DNA of 64,000 nucleotides from Bombus terrestris (lineage: Eukaryota; Arthropoda; Insecta; Hymenoptera; Apidae), in contig NW_025963584.1 in the NCBI RefSeq assembly GCF_910591885.1, forward strand, positions 248,001 to 312,000, in the 5' to 3' direction. Shown one piece after another: positions 41,761 through 54,739 of the stretch (position 1 is the first letter of the stretch; each line of letters opens with the position of its first letter). Below the pieces are notes generated by a model. That model worked only from the letters and a program-made list of their open reading frames with translations. It was not told where the DNA came from and did not search any database. Made by a program: the position numbers and the translations under genes.

Positions 41761-44110
41761 TGGGACAACGTGGGACAACGTGGGACAACGTGGGACACCG
41801 TTGGACACCGTTGGACATCGTTGGACATCGTTGGACATCGTGGGACACCGTTGGACATCGTTGGACATCGTTGGACACCGTTGGACATCGTTGGACATCG
41901 TTGGACATCGTTGGACACCGTTGGACACCGTTGGACACCGTTGGACATCGTTGGACACCGTGGGACAACGTGGGACAACGTGGGACAACGTGGGACACCG
42001 TTGGACATCGTTGGACACCGTGGGACAACGTGGGACAACGTGGGACAACGTGGGACACCGTTGGACATCGTTGGACATCGTTGGACACCGTTGGACATCG
42101 CTGGACATCGTTGGACATCGTTGGACACCGTTGGACACCGTTGGACACCGTTGGACATCGTTGGACACCGTGGGACAACGTGGGACAACGTGGGACAACG
42201 TGGGAAACCTTGGAACAACGTGGGACAACGTGGGACAACGTGGGACAACGTGGGACACCGTTGGACATCGTTGGACAACGTGGGACAACGTGGGACAACG
42301 TGGGACAACGTGGGACAACGTGGGACAACGTGGGACACCGTTGGACACCGTGGGACACCGTTGGACACCGTTGGACATCGTTGGACACCGTGGGACAACG
42401 TGGGACAACGTGGGACAACGTGGGACAACGTGGGACAACGTGGGACAACGTGGGACATCGTGGGACAACGTGGGACAACGTGGGACAACGTGGGACAACG
42501 TGGGACAACGTTGGACAACGTTGGACACCGTTGGACATCGCTGGACACCGTGGGACAACGTGGGACAACGTGGGACATCGTGGGACAACGTGGGACAACG
42601 TGGGACAACGTGGGACAACGTGGGACAACGTGGGACATCGTGGGACAACGTGGGACAACGTGGGACAACATGGGACAACGTGGGACACCGTTGGACAACG
42701 TGGGACACCGTTGGACATCGTTGGACACCGTGGGACAACGTGGGACAACGTGGGACAACGTGGGACACCGTTGGACACCGTTGGACATCGTTGGACACCG
42801 TGGGACAACGTGGGACAACGTGGGACAACGTGGGACAACGTGGTACACCGTTGGGCATTGTTGGACACCGTGGGACAACGTGGGACAACGTGGGACAACG
42901 TGGGACACCGTTGGACACCGTTGGACATTGTTGGACATCGTTGGACATCGTGGGACACCGTTGGACATCGTTGGACATCGTTGGACACCGTTGGACATCG
43001 TTGGACACCGTGGGACAACGTGGGACAACGTGGGACAACGTGGGACACCGTTGGACACCGTTGGACATCGTCGGACATCGTTGGACATCGTGGGACACCG
43101 TTGGACATCGTTGGACACCGTTGGACATCGTTGGACACCGTGGGACAACGTGGGACAACGTGGGACACCGTTGGACATCGTTGGACATCGTTGGACACCG
43201 TTGGACATCGCTGGACATCGTTGGACATCGTTGGACACCGTTGGACACCGTTGGACACCGTTGGACATGGTTGGACACCGTGGGACAACGTGGGACAACG
43301 TGGGACAACGTGGGACACCGTTGGACACCGTTGGACATCGTTGGACATCGTTGGACATCGTGGGACACCGTTGGACATCGTTGGACATCGTTGGACATCG
43401 TTGGACACCGTTGGACATCGCTGGACATCGTTGGACATCGTTGGACACCGTTGGACACCGTTGGACACCGTTGGACATCGTTGGACACCGTGGGACAACG
43501 TGGGACAACGTGGGACAACGTGGGACACCGTTGGACATCGTTGGACATCGTTGGACACCGTTGGACATCGCTGGACATCGTTGGACATCGTTGGACACCG
43601 TTGGACACCGTTGGACACCGTTGGACATCGTTGGACACCGTGGGACAACGTGGGACAACGTGGGACAACGTGGGAAACCTTGGAACAACGTGGGACAACG
43701 TGGGACAACGTGGGACAACGTGGGACACCGTTGGACATCGTTGGACAACGTGGGACAACGTGGGACAACGTGGGACAACGTGGGACAACGTGGGACAACG
43801 TGGGACAACGTGGGACAACGTGGGACACCGTTGGACACCGTGGGACACCGTTGGACACCGTTGGACATCGTTGGACACCGTGGGACAACGTGGGACAACG
43901 TGGGACAACGTGGGACAACGTGGGACATCGTGGGACAACGTGGGACAACGTGGGACAACGTGGGACAACGTGGGACAACGTGGGACAACGTGGGACACCG
44001 TTGGACAACGTGGGACACCGTTGGACATCGCTGGACACCGTGGGACAACGTGGGACAACGTGGGACATCGTGGGACAACGTGGGACAACGTGGGACAACG
44101 TGGGACAACG
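41760..44110. repeat. Further copy of the left half of block Q
   Basis: The order matches 9.70-11.4 kb: the 470-bp step from doublet to catgggacaa (42199 to 42669) equals 10141 to 10611. About 410 bp carrying cgttgggcat (42849) and tgttggacat (42929) is extra here before the second doublet at 43669. Private variants are cgtggtacac (42839), cgtcggacat (43069) and ggttggacac (43269). Only one of the two expected catgggacaa units is present. Confidence 0.72.
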
Positions 44111-47070
44111 TGGGACAACGTGGGACACCGTTGGACATCGTTGGACACCGTGGGACAACGTGGGACAACGTGGGACAACGTGGGACAACGTGGGACACCG
44201 TTGGACACCGTTGGACATTGTTGGACATCGTTGGACATCGTGGGACACCGTTGGACATCGTTGGACATCGTTGGACACCATTGGACATCGTTGGACACAG
44301 TGGGACAACGTGGGACAACGTGGGACAACGTGGGACACCGTTGGACACCGTTGGACATCGTTGGACATCGTTGGACATCGTGGGACACCGTTGGACATCG
44401 TTGGACACCGTTGGACATCGTTGGACATCGTGGGACAACGTGGGACAACGTGGGACAACGTGGGACACCGTTGGACATCGTTGGACATCGTTGGACACCG
44501 TTGGACATCGCTGGACATCGTTGGACATCGTTGGACACCGTTGGACACCGTTGGACACCGTTGGACATCGTTGGACACCGTGGGACAACGTGGGACAACG
44601 TGGGACAACGTGGGACACCGTTGGACACCGTTGGACATCGTTGGACATCGTTGGACATCGTGGGACACCGTTGGACATCGTTGGACACCGTTGGACATCG
44701 TTGGACACCGTGGGACAACGTGGGACAACGTGGAACAACGTGGGACACCGTTGGACATCGTTGGACATCGTTGGACACCGTTGGACATCGCTGGACATCG
44801 TTGGACATCGTTGGACACCGTTGGACACCGTTGGACACCGTTGGACATCGTTGGACACCGTGGGACAACGTGGGACAACGTGGGACAACGTGGGACAACG
44901 TGGGACAACGTGGGACAACGTGGGACAACGTGGGACAACGTGGGACAACGTGGGACAACGTCGGACAACGTGGGACAACGTGGGACACCGTTGGGCATCG
45001 TTGGACACCGTGGGACAACGTGGTACAACGTGGGACAACGTGGGACAACGTGGGACAACGTGGGACACCGTTGGACATCGTTGGACATCGTTGGACATCG
45101 TGGGACACCGTTGGACATCGTTGGACATCGTTGGACACCGTTGGACACCGTTGGACACCGTGGGACAACGTGGGACAACGTGGGACATCGTGGGAGAACG
45201 TGGGACAACGTGGGACAACGTGGGACAACGTGGGACAACGTGGGACAACGTGGGACAACGTGGGACAACGTGGGACAACGTGGGACATCGTGGGACAACG
45301 TGGGTCAACGTGGGACAACGTGGGACAACGTGGGACAACGTGGGACACCGTTGGACAACGTGGGACACCGTTGGACATCGTTGGACACCGTGGGACAACG
45401 TGGGACAACGTGGGACAACGTGGGACACCGTTGGACACCGTTGGACATCGTTGGACATCGTTGGACATCGTGGGACACCGTTGGACATCGTTGGACACCG
45501 TTAGACACCGTGGGACAACGTGGGACAACGTGGGACAACGTGGGACACCGTTGGACATCGTTGGACACCGTGGGACAACGTGGGACAACGTGGGACAACG
45601 TGGGACAACGTGGGACAACGTGGGACAACGTGGGACAACGTGGGACAACGTGGGACAACGTGGGACAACGTGGGACAACGTGGGACAACGTGGGACAACG
45701 TGGGACAACGTGGGACATCGTGGGACAACGTGGGACAACGTGGGACAACGTGGGACAACGTGGGACAACGTGGGACAACGTGGGACAACGTGGGACATCG
45801 TGGGACAACGTGGGACAACGTGGGACAACGTGGGACAACGTGGGACAACGTGGGACACCGTTGGACAACGTGGGACACCGTTGGACATCGTTGGACACCG
45901 TGGGACAACGTGGGACAACGTGGGACAACGTGGGACAACGTGGGACAACGTGGGACAACGTGGGACAACGTGGGACAACGTGGGACAACGTGGGACAACG
46001 TGGGACAACGTGGGACAACGTGGGACATCGTGGGACAACGTGGGACAACGTGGGACAACGTGGGACAACGTGGGACAACGTGGGACACCGTTGGACAACG
46101 TGGGACACCGTTGGACATCGTTGGACACCGTGGGACAACGTGGGACAACGTGGGACAACGTGGGACACCGTTGGACACCGTTGGACATCGTTGGACATCG
46201 TTGGACATCGTGGGACACCGTTGGACATCGTTGGACACCGTTGGACATCGTTGGACATCGTTGGACACCGTTGGACATCGTTGGACACCGTTGGACACCG
46301 TGGGACAACGTGGGACAACGTGGGACAACGTGGGACACCGTTGGACATCGTTGGACACCGTGGGACAACGTGGGACAACGTGGGACAACGTGGGACAACG
46401 TGGGACAACGTGGGACAACGTGGGACAACGTGGGACAACGTGGGACAACGTGGGACAACGTGGGACAACGTGGGACAACGTGGGACAACGTGGGACATCG
46501 TGGGACAACGTGGGACAACGTGGGACAACGTGGGACAACGTGGGACAACGTGGGACAACGTGGGACAACGTGGGACATCGTGGGACAACGTGGGACAACG
46601 TGGGACAACGTGGGACAGCGTGGGACAACGTGGGACACCGTTGGACAACGTGGGACACCGTTGGACATCGTTGGACACCGTGGGACAACGTGGGACAACG
46701 TGGGACAACGTGGGACAACGTGGGACAACGTGGGACACCGTTGGACATCGTTGGACACCGTTGGACATCGTTGGACACCGTGGGACACCGTTGGACACCG
46801 TTGGACACCGTTGGACATCGGTGGACATCGTGGGACACCGTTGGACACCGTTGGACACCGTTGGACACATTTGGACACCGTGGGACAACGTGGGACAACG
46901 TGGGACAACGTGGGACAACGTGGGACAACGTGGGACAACGTGGGACAACGTGGGACAACGTGGGACAACGTGGGACAACGTGGGACAACGTGGGACAACG
47001 TGGGACAACGTGGGACAACGTGGGACAACGTGGGACAACGTGGGACAACGTGGGACAACGTGGGACAACG
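44110..47070. repeat. Higher-order block R, copy 2
   Basis: This is the counterpart of 20.21-23.46 kb. It lacks the 330-bp duplication and the 280-bp segment found in copy 1. It has private units cgttagacac (45499), agtgggacaa (44299) and cgtgggacag (46609), and one extra cgtgggtcaa at 47139 just past the block. It is the most distant long duplicate pair in the window. Confidence 0.82.
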
Positions 47071-47199
47071 TGGGACATCGTGGGACAACGTGGGACAACG
47101 TGGGACAACGTGGGACAACGTGGGACAACGTGGGACAACGTGGGTCAACGTGGGACAACGTGGGACAACGTGGGACAACGTGGGACAACGTGGGACACC

Positions 47200-48750
47200 G
47201 TTGGACACCGTTGGACACCGTTGGACACCGTTGGACATCGTTGGACACCGTGGGACAACGTGGGACAACGTGGGACAACGTGGGAAACCATGGAACAACG
47301 CGGGACAACGTGGGACACCGTTGGACATCGTTGGACATCGTTGGACACCGTGGGACAACGTGGGACAACGTGGGAAAACGTGGGACAACGTGGGACACCG
47401 TTGGACATCGCTGGACACCGTTGGACATCGTTGGACATCGTTGGACACCGTGGGACAACGTGGGACAACGTGGGACAACGTGGGACATCGTTGGACACCG
47501 TTGGACACCGTGGGACAACGTGGGACAACGTGGGACAACGTGGGACAACGTGGGACAACGTGGGACAACGTGGGACAACGTGGGACAACGTGGGACAACG
47601 TGGGACAACGTGGGACAACGTGGGACAACGTGGGACAACGTGGGACAACGTCGGACATCGTGGGACAACGTGGGACAACGTGGGACAACGTGGGACAACG
47701 TGGGACAACGTGGGACACCGTTGGACATCGTTGGACACCGTGGGACAACGTGGGACAACGTGGGACAACGTGGGACACCGTTGGACACCGTTGGACACCG
47801 TTGGACACCGTTGGACATCGTTGGACACCGTGGGACAACGTGGGACAACGTGGGACACCGTTGGACACCGTTGGACATCGTTGGACACCGTGGGACAACG
47901 TGGGACAACGTGGGACAACGTGGGACAACGTGGGACAACGTGGGACAACGTGGGACAACGTGGGACAACGTGGGACAACGTGGGACAACGTGGGACAACG
48001 TGGGACATCGTGGGACAACGTGGGACAACGTGGGACAACGTGGGACAACGTGGGACACCGTTGGACAACGTGGGACACCGTTGGACATCGTTGGACACCG
48101 TGGGACAACGTGGGACAACGTGAGACCACGTGGGACAACGTGGGACAACGTGGGACAACGTGGGACAACGTGGGACAACGTGGGACAACGTGGGACATCG
48201 TGGGACAACGTGGGACAACGTGGGACACCGTTGGACATCGTTGGACACCGTGGGACACCGTGGGACAACGTGGGACAACGTGGGACAACGTGGGACAACG
48301 TGGGACAACGTGGGACAACGTGGGACAACGTGGGACAACGTGGGACAACGTGGGACAACGTGGGACAACGTGGGACAACGTGGGACAACGTGGGACATCG
48401 TGGGACAACGTGGGACAACGTGGGACAACGTGGGACAACGTGGGACACCGTTGGACAACGTGGGACACCGTTGGACATCGTTGGACACCGTGGGACACCG
48501 TTGGACATCGTTGGACACCGTGGGACAACGTGGGACAACGTGGGACCACGTGGGACAACGTGGGACAACGTGGGACAACGTGGGACAACGTGGGACATTG
48601 TGGGACAACGTGGGACAACGTGGGACAACGTGGGACAACGTGGGACAACGTGGGACACCGTTGGACACCGTTGGACACCGTTGGACACCGTTGGACATCG
48701 TTGGACACCGTGGGACAACGTGGGACAACGTGGGACAACGTGGGAAACCA
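47200..48750. repeat. Higher-order block U, copy 1
   Basis: Markers recur 3,580-3,670 bp downstream: cgtgggaaac 47279 (50859), cgcgggacaa 47299 (50879), cgtgggaaaa 47369 (50949), and units ending in acca 48119/48539 (51789/52199). The final doublet 48739 pairs with 52399. Unit 48119 is cgtgagacca, while its partner is cgtgggacca. This block opens the right-hand domain, where cgttgggcat and cttggaacaa no longer occur. Confidence 0.8.
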
Positions 48751-50780
48751 TGGAACAACGTGGGACAACGTGGGACACCGTTGGACATCGTTGGACATCG
48801 TTGGACATCGTGGGACACCGTTGGACATCGTTGGACATCGTTGGACACCGTGGGACAACGTGGGACAACGTGGGACAACGTGGGAAACCATGGAACAACG
48901 TGGGACAACGTGGGACACCGTTGGACATCGTTGGACATCGTGGGACAACGTGGGACAACGTGGGACAACGTGGGACAACGTGGGACAACGTGGGACAACG
49001 TGGGACACCGTTGGACACCGTGGGACACCGTTGGACACCGTTGGACATCGTTGGACACCGTGGGACAACGTGGGACAACGTGGGACAACGTGGGACAACG
49101 TGGGACAACGTTGGACACCGTTGGACACCGTGGGACACCGTTGGACACCGTTGGACATCGTTGGACATCGTTGGACATCGTTGGACATCGTTGGACACCG
49201 TTGGACACCGTTGGACACCGTTGGACATCGTTGGACACCGTGGGACAACGTGGGACAACGTGGGACAACGTGGGACAACGTGGGACAACGTGGGACAACG
49301 TGGGACAACGTGGGACACCGTTGGACACCGTGGGACACCGTTGGACACCGTTGGACATCGTTGGACACCGTGGGACAACGTGGGACAACGTGGGACATCG
49401 TGGGACAACGTGGGACAACGTGGGACAACGTGGGACAACGTGGGACATCGTGGGACAACGTGGGACAACGTGGGACAACGTGGGACATCGTGGGACAACG
49501 TGGGACAACGTGGGACAACGTGGGACAACGTGGGACAACGTGGGACACCGTTGGACACCGTTGGACACCGTTGGACACCGTTGGACATCGTTGGACACCG
49601 TGGGACAACGTGGGACAACGTGGGACAACGTGGGACAACGTGGGACAACGTGGGACAACGTGGGACAACGTGGGACAACGTGGGACAGCGTGGGACAACG
49701 TGGGACAACGTGGGACAACGTGGGACAACGTGGGACAACGTGGGACACCGTTGGACACCGTGGGACACCGTTGGACACCGTTGGACATCGTTGGACATCG
49801 TTGGACATCGTTGGACATCGTTGGACACCGTTGGACACCGTTGGACACCGTTGGACATCGTTGGACACCGTGGGACAACGTGGGACAACGTGGGACAACG
49901 TGGGACAACGTGGGACAACGTGGGACAACGTGGGACATCGTGGGACAACGTGGGACAACGTGGGACAACGTGGGACAACGTGGGACATCGTGGGACAACG
50001 TGGGACAACGTGGGACAACGTGGGACATCGTGGGACAACGTGGGACAACGTGGGACATCGTGGGACAACGTGGGACAACGTGGGACACCGTTGGACACCG
50101 TTGGACACCGTTGGACATCGTTGGACACCGTGGGACAACGTGGGACAACGTGGGACAACGTGGGAAACCATGGAACAACGTGGGACAACGTGGGACACCG
50201 TTGGACATCGTTGGACATCGTTGGACACCGTGGGACAACGTGGGACAACGTGGGACAACGTGGGACAACGTCGGACAACGTGGGACAACGTGGGACAACG
50301 TGGGACAACGTGGGACAACGTGGGACAACGTGGGACAACGTGGGACAACGTGGGACAACGTGGGACAACGTGGGACAACGTGGGACAACGTGGGACAACG
50401 TGGGACAACGTGGGACAACGTGGGACAACGTGGGACAACGTGGGACAACGTGGGACAACGTGGGACAACGTGGGACAACGTGGGACACCGTTGGACATCG
50501 TTGGACAACGTGGGACAACGTGGGACAACGTGGGACAACGTGGGACAACGTGGGACAACGTGGGACAACGTGGGACAACGTGGGACACCGTTGGACACCG
50601 TTGGACATCGTTGGACACCGTGGGACAACGTGGGACAACGTGGGACAACGTGGGACAACGTGGGACAACGTGGGACAACGTTGGACAACGTGGGACAACG
50701 TGGGACAACGTGGGACAACGTGGGACAACGTGGGACATCGTGGGACAACGTGGGACAACGTGGGACAACGTGGGACACCG
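48750..50780. repeat. Spacer satellite between the U copies
   Basis: Two doublets 140 bp apart (48739, 48879) and another at 50159, with alternating TC/TT stretches and GA runs. Short local copies are visible: the pattern of isolated cgtgggacat units at 49399-49490 resembles 49929-50050. No full-length partner for the segment was recognised. Confidence 0.65.
50279..50478 (+). repeat. Pure GA-unit run, 20 units
   Basis: Twenty identical cgtgggacaa units lie between a private cgtcggacaa (50269) and a GC unit. This is among the longest unbroken runs in the right half. Confidence 0.88.
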
Positions 50781-52400
50781 TTGGACACCGTTGGACACCG
50801 TTGGACACCGTTGGACATCGTTGGACACCGTGGGACAACGTGGGACAACGTGGGACAACGTGGGAAACCATGGAACAACGCGGGACAACGTGGGACACCG
50901 TTGGACATCGTTGGACATCGTTGGACACCGTGGGACAACGTGGGACAACGTGGGAAAACGTGGGACAACGTGGGACACCGTTGGACATCGCTGGACACCG
51001 TTGGACATCGTTGGACACCGTGGGACAACGTGGGACAACGTGGGACAACGTGGGACAACGTGGGACAACGTGGGACAACGTGGGACAACGTGGGACATCG
51101 TGGGACAACGTGGGACAACGTGGGACAACGTGGGACAACGTGGGACATCGTTGGACACCGTTGGACACCGTGGGACAACGTGGGACAACGTGGGACAACG
51201 TGGGACAACGTGGGACAACGTGGGACAACGTGGGACAACGTGGGACAACGTGGGACAACGTGGGACAACGTGGGACAACGTGGGACAACGTGGGACAACG
51301 TGGGACAACGTGGGACATCGTGGGACAACGTGGGACAACGTGGGACAACGTGGGACAACGTGGGACAACGTGGGACACCGTTGGACATCGTTGGACACCG
51401 TGGGACAACGTGGGACAACGTGGGACAACGTGGGACACCGTTGGACACCGTTGGACACCGTTGGACACCGTTGGACATCGTTGGACACCGTGGGACAACG
51501 TGGGACAACGTGGGACAACGTGGGACACCGTTGGACACCGTTGGACATCGTTGGACACCGTGGGACAACGTGGGACAACGTGGGACAACGTGGCACAACG
51601 TGGGACAACGTGGGACAACGTGGGACAACGTGGGACAACGTGGGACAACGTGGGACAACGTGGGACAACGTGGGACATCGTGGGACAACGTGGGACAACG
51701 TGGGACAACGTGGGACAACGTGGGACACCGTTGGACAACGTGGGACACCGTTGGACATCGTTGGACACCGTGGGACAACGTGGGACAACGTGGGACCACG
51801 TGGGACAACGTGGGACAACGTGGGACAACGTGGGACAACGTGGGACAACGTGGGACAACGTGGGACATCGTGGGACAACGTGGGACAACGTGGGACACCG
51901 TTGGACATCGTTGGACACCGTGGGACACCGTGGGACACCGTGGGACAACGTGGGACAACGTGGGACAACGTGGGACAACGTGGGACAACGTGGGACAACG
52001 TGGGACAACGTGGGACAACGTGGGACAACGTGGGACAACGTGGGACAACGTGGGACATCGTGGGACAACGTGGGACAACGTGGGACAACGTGGGACAACG
52101 TGGGACACCGTTGGACAACGTGGGACACCGTTGGACATCGTTGGACACCGTGGGACACCGTTGGACATCGTTGGACACCGTGGGACAACGTGGGACAACG
52201 TGGGACCACGTGGGACAACGTGGGACAACGAGGGACAACGTGGGACAACGTGGGACATCGTGGGACAACGTGGGACAACGTGGGACAACGTGGGACAACG
52301 TGGGACAACGTGGGACACCGTTGGACACCGTGGGACACCGTTGGACACCGTTGGACATCGTTGGACACCGTGGGACAACGTGGGACAACGTGGGACAACG
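50780..52400. repeat. Higher-order block U, copy 2
   Basis: This is the counterpart of 47.2-48.75 kb. Private differences include cgtggcacaa at 51589 and cgagggacaa at 52229. The shift grows from 3,580 to 3,670 through the block because a short GA/GT segment near 51.05-51.15 kb is extra in this copy. Confidence 0.8.
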
Positions 52401-53500
52401 TGGGAAACCATGGAACAACGTGGGACAACGTGGGACACCGTTGGACATCGTTGGACATCGTTGGACACCGTGGGACAACGTGGGACAACGTGGGAAAACG
52501 TGGGACAACGTGGGACACCGTTGGACATCGCTGGACACCGTGGGACAACGTGGGACAACGTGGGAAAACGTGGGACAACGTGGGACACCGTTGGACATCG
52601 CTGGACACCGTTGGACATCGTTGGACACCGTGGGACAACGTGGGACAACGTGGGACAACGTGGGACAACGTGGGACAACGTGGGACAACGTGGGACAACG
52701 TGGGACAACGTGGGACAACGTGGGACACCGTTGGACATCGTTGGACACCGTGGGACAACGTGGGACAACGTGGGACAACGTGGGACACCGTTGGACAACG
52801 TGGGACACCGTTGGACATCGTTGGACACCGTGGGACAACGTGGGACAACGTGGGACAACGTGGGACAACGTGGGACAACGTGGGACACCGTTGGACACCG
52901 TGGGACACCGTTGGACACCGTTGGACACCGTTGGACATCGTTGGACATCGTTGGACATCGTGGGACACCGTTGGACATCGTTGGACATCGTTGGACACCG
53001 TTGGACATGGTTGGACACCGTTGGACATCGTTGGACATCGTTGGACATCGTGGGACACCGTTGGACATCGTTGGACATCGTTGGACACCGTGGGACAACG
53101 TGGGACAACGTGGGACAACGTGGGAAACCATGGAACAACGTGGGACAACGTGGGACACCGTTGGACATCGTTGGACAACGTGGGACAACGTGGGACAACG
53201 TGGGACAACGTGGGACAACGTGGGACAACGTGGGACAACGTGGGACAACGTGGGACAACGTGGGACAACGTGGGACAACGTGGGACACCGTTGGACACCG
53301 TGGGACACCGTTGGACACCGTTGGACACCGTTGGACATCGTTGGACATCGTTGGACATCGTGGGACACCGTTGGACATCGTTGGACATCGTTGGACACCG
53401 TTGGACATGGTTGGACACCGTTGGACATCGTTGGACATCGTTGGACATCGTGGGACACCGTTGGACATCGTTGGACATCGTTGGACACCGTGGGACAACG
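52400..53500. repeat. Segment with a 70-bp pair and a 400-bp tandem pair
   Basis: cgtgggaaaa occurs at 52489 and 52559, 70 bp apart, each followed by the same short series ending in cgctggacac. Further on, the rare ggttggacac (53009, 53409) and the doublet (53119, 53519) repeat exactly 400 bp apart, so 53.0-53.5 kb is a recent 400-bp tandem duplication that continues into the next block. Confidence 0.78.
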
Positions 53501-54720
53501 TGGGACAACGTGGGACAACGTGGGAAACCATGGAACAACGTGGGACAACGTGGGACACCGTTGGACATCGTTGGACAACGTGGGACAACGTGGGACAACG
53601 TGGGACAACGTGGGACAACGTGGGACAACGTGGGACAACGTGGGACAACGTGGGACAACGTGGGACCACGTGGGACAACGTGGGACAACGTGGGACAACG
53701 TGGGACAACGTGGGACAACGTGGGACATCGTGGGACAACGTGGGACAACGTGGGACACCGTTGGACATCGTTGGACACCGTGGGACACCGTGGGACAACG
53801 TGGGACAACGTGGGACAACGTGGGACAACGTGGGACAACGTGGGAAACCATGGAACAACGTGGGACAACGTGGGACACCGTTGGACATCGTTGGACAACG
53901 TGGGACAACGTGGGACAACGTGGGACAACGTGGGACAACGTGGGACAACGTGGGACAACGTGGGACAACGTGGGACACCGTTGGACACCGTGGGACACCG
54001 TTGGACACCGTTGGACATCGTTGGACACCGTGGGACAACGTGGGACAACGTGGGACAACGTGGGACAACGTGGGACAACGTGGGACACCGTTGGACACCG
54101 TGGGACACCGTTGGACACCGTTGGACATCGTTGGACACCGTGGGACAACGTGGGACAACGTGGGACACCGTTGGACACCGTTGGATATCGTTGGACACCG
54201 TGGGACAACGTGGGACAACGTGGGACAACGTGGGACAACGTGGGACAACGTGGGACATCGTGGGACAACGTGGGACAACGTGGGACAACGTGGGACAACG
54301 TGGGACAACGTGGGACACCGTTGGACATCGTTGGACACCGTGGGACAACGTGGGACAACGTGGGACAACGTGGGACACCGTTGGACACCGTTGGACACCG
54401 TTGGACACCGTTGGACACCGTTGGACATCGTTGGACACCGTGGGACAACGTGGGACAACGTGGGACAACGTGGGAAACCATGGAACAACGTGGGACAACG
54501 TGGGACACCGTTGGACATCGTTGGACATCGTTGGACACCGTGGGACAACGTGGGGCAACGTGGGAAAACGTGGGACAACGTGGGACACCGTTGGACATCG
54601 CTGGACACCGTTGGACATCGTTGGACACCGTGGGACAACGTGGGACAACGTGGGACAACGTGGGACAACGTGGGACAACGTGGGACAACGTGGGACAACG
54701 TGGGACACCGTGGGACAACG
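53500..54720. repeat. Higher-order block V, part a, copy 1
   Basis: Markers recur exactly 5,280 bp downstream: doublets 53519/53839/54469 (58799/59119/59749), cgtgggacca 53659 (58939) and cgtggggcaa 54549 (59829). A constant shift over 1.2 kb means no unit was gained or lost since duplication, so this is one of the youngest pairs. One substitution visible is cgttggatat at 54179 against cgttggacat at 59459. Confidence 0.84.
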
Positions 54721-54739
54721 TGGGACAACGTGGGACAAC

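Larger units (their letters stand above)
4491..43688 (+). repeat. Compound doublet, cttgg form (17 copies)
   Basis: This is the same doublet, but the second unit is cttggaacaa. Starts: 4491, 5551, 10141, 11201, 13431, 16359, 17419, 19659, 29839, 31929, 34949, 36369, 37909, 38779, 40219, 42199 and 43669. It shares the other three changes with the catgg form, so one form derives from the other by a single change at the second base. It is the only form between 9.0 and 24.4 kb and is absent after 43.7 kb. Confidence 0.92.
11761..44998 (+). repeat. cgttgggcat marker family (22 copies)
   Basis: An A-to-G change at column 7. Starts: 11761, 12601, 14001, 14721, 17989, 18829, 20229, 21399, 26529, 27869, 28609, 29379, 30939, 32609, 33719, 34489, 36039, 37059, 39469, 40719, 42849 and 44989. 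The unit before is a GC unit, apart from cgtggtacac at 42839. In many copies tgttggacat follows 70-80 bp later. The family is absent before 11.7 kb and after 45 kb, so it marks the central domain. Confidence 0.88.
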
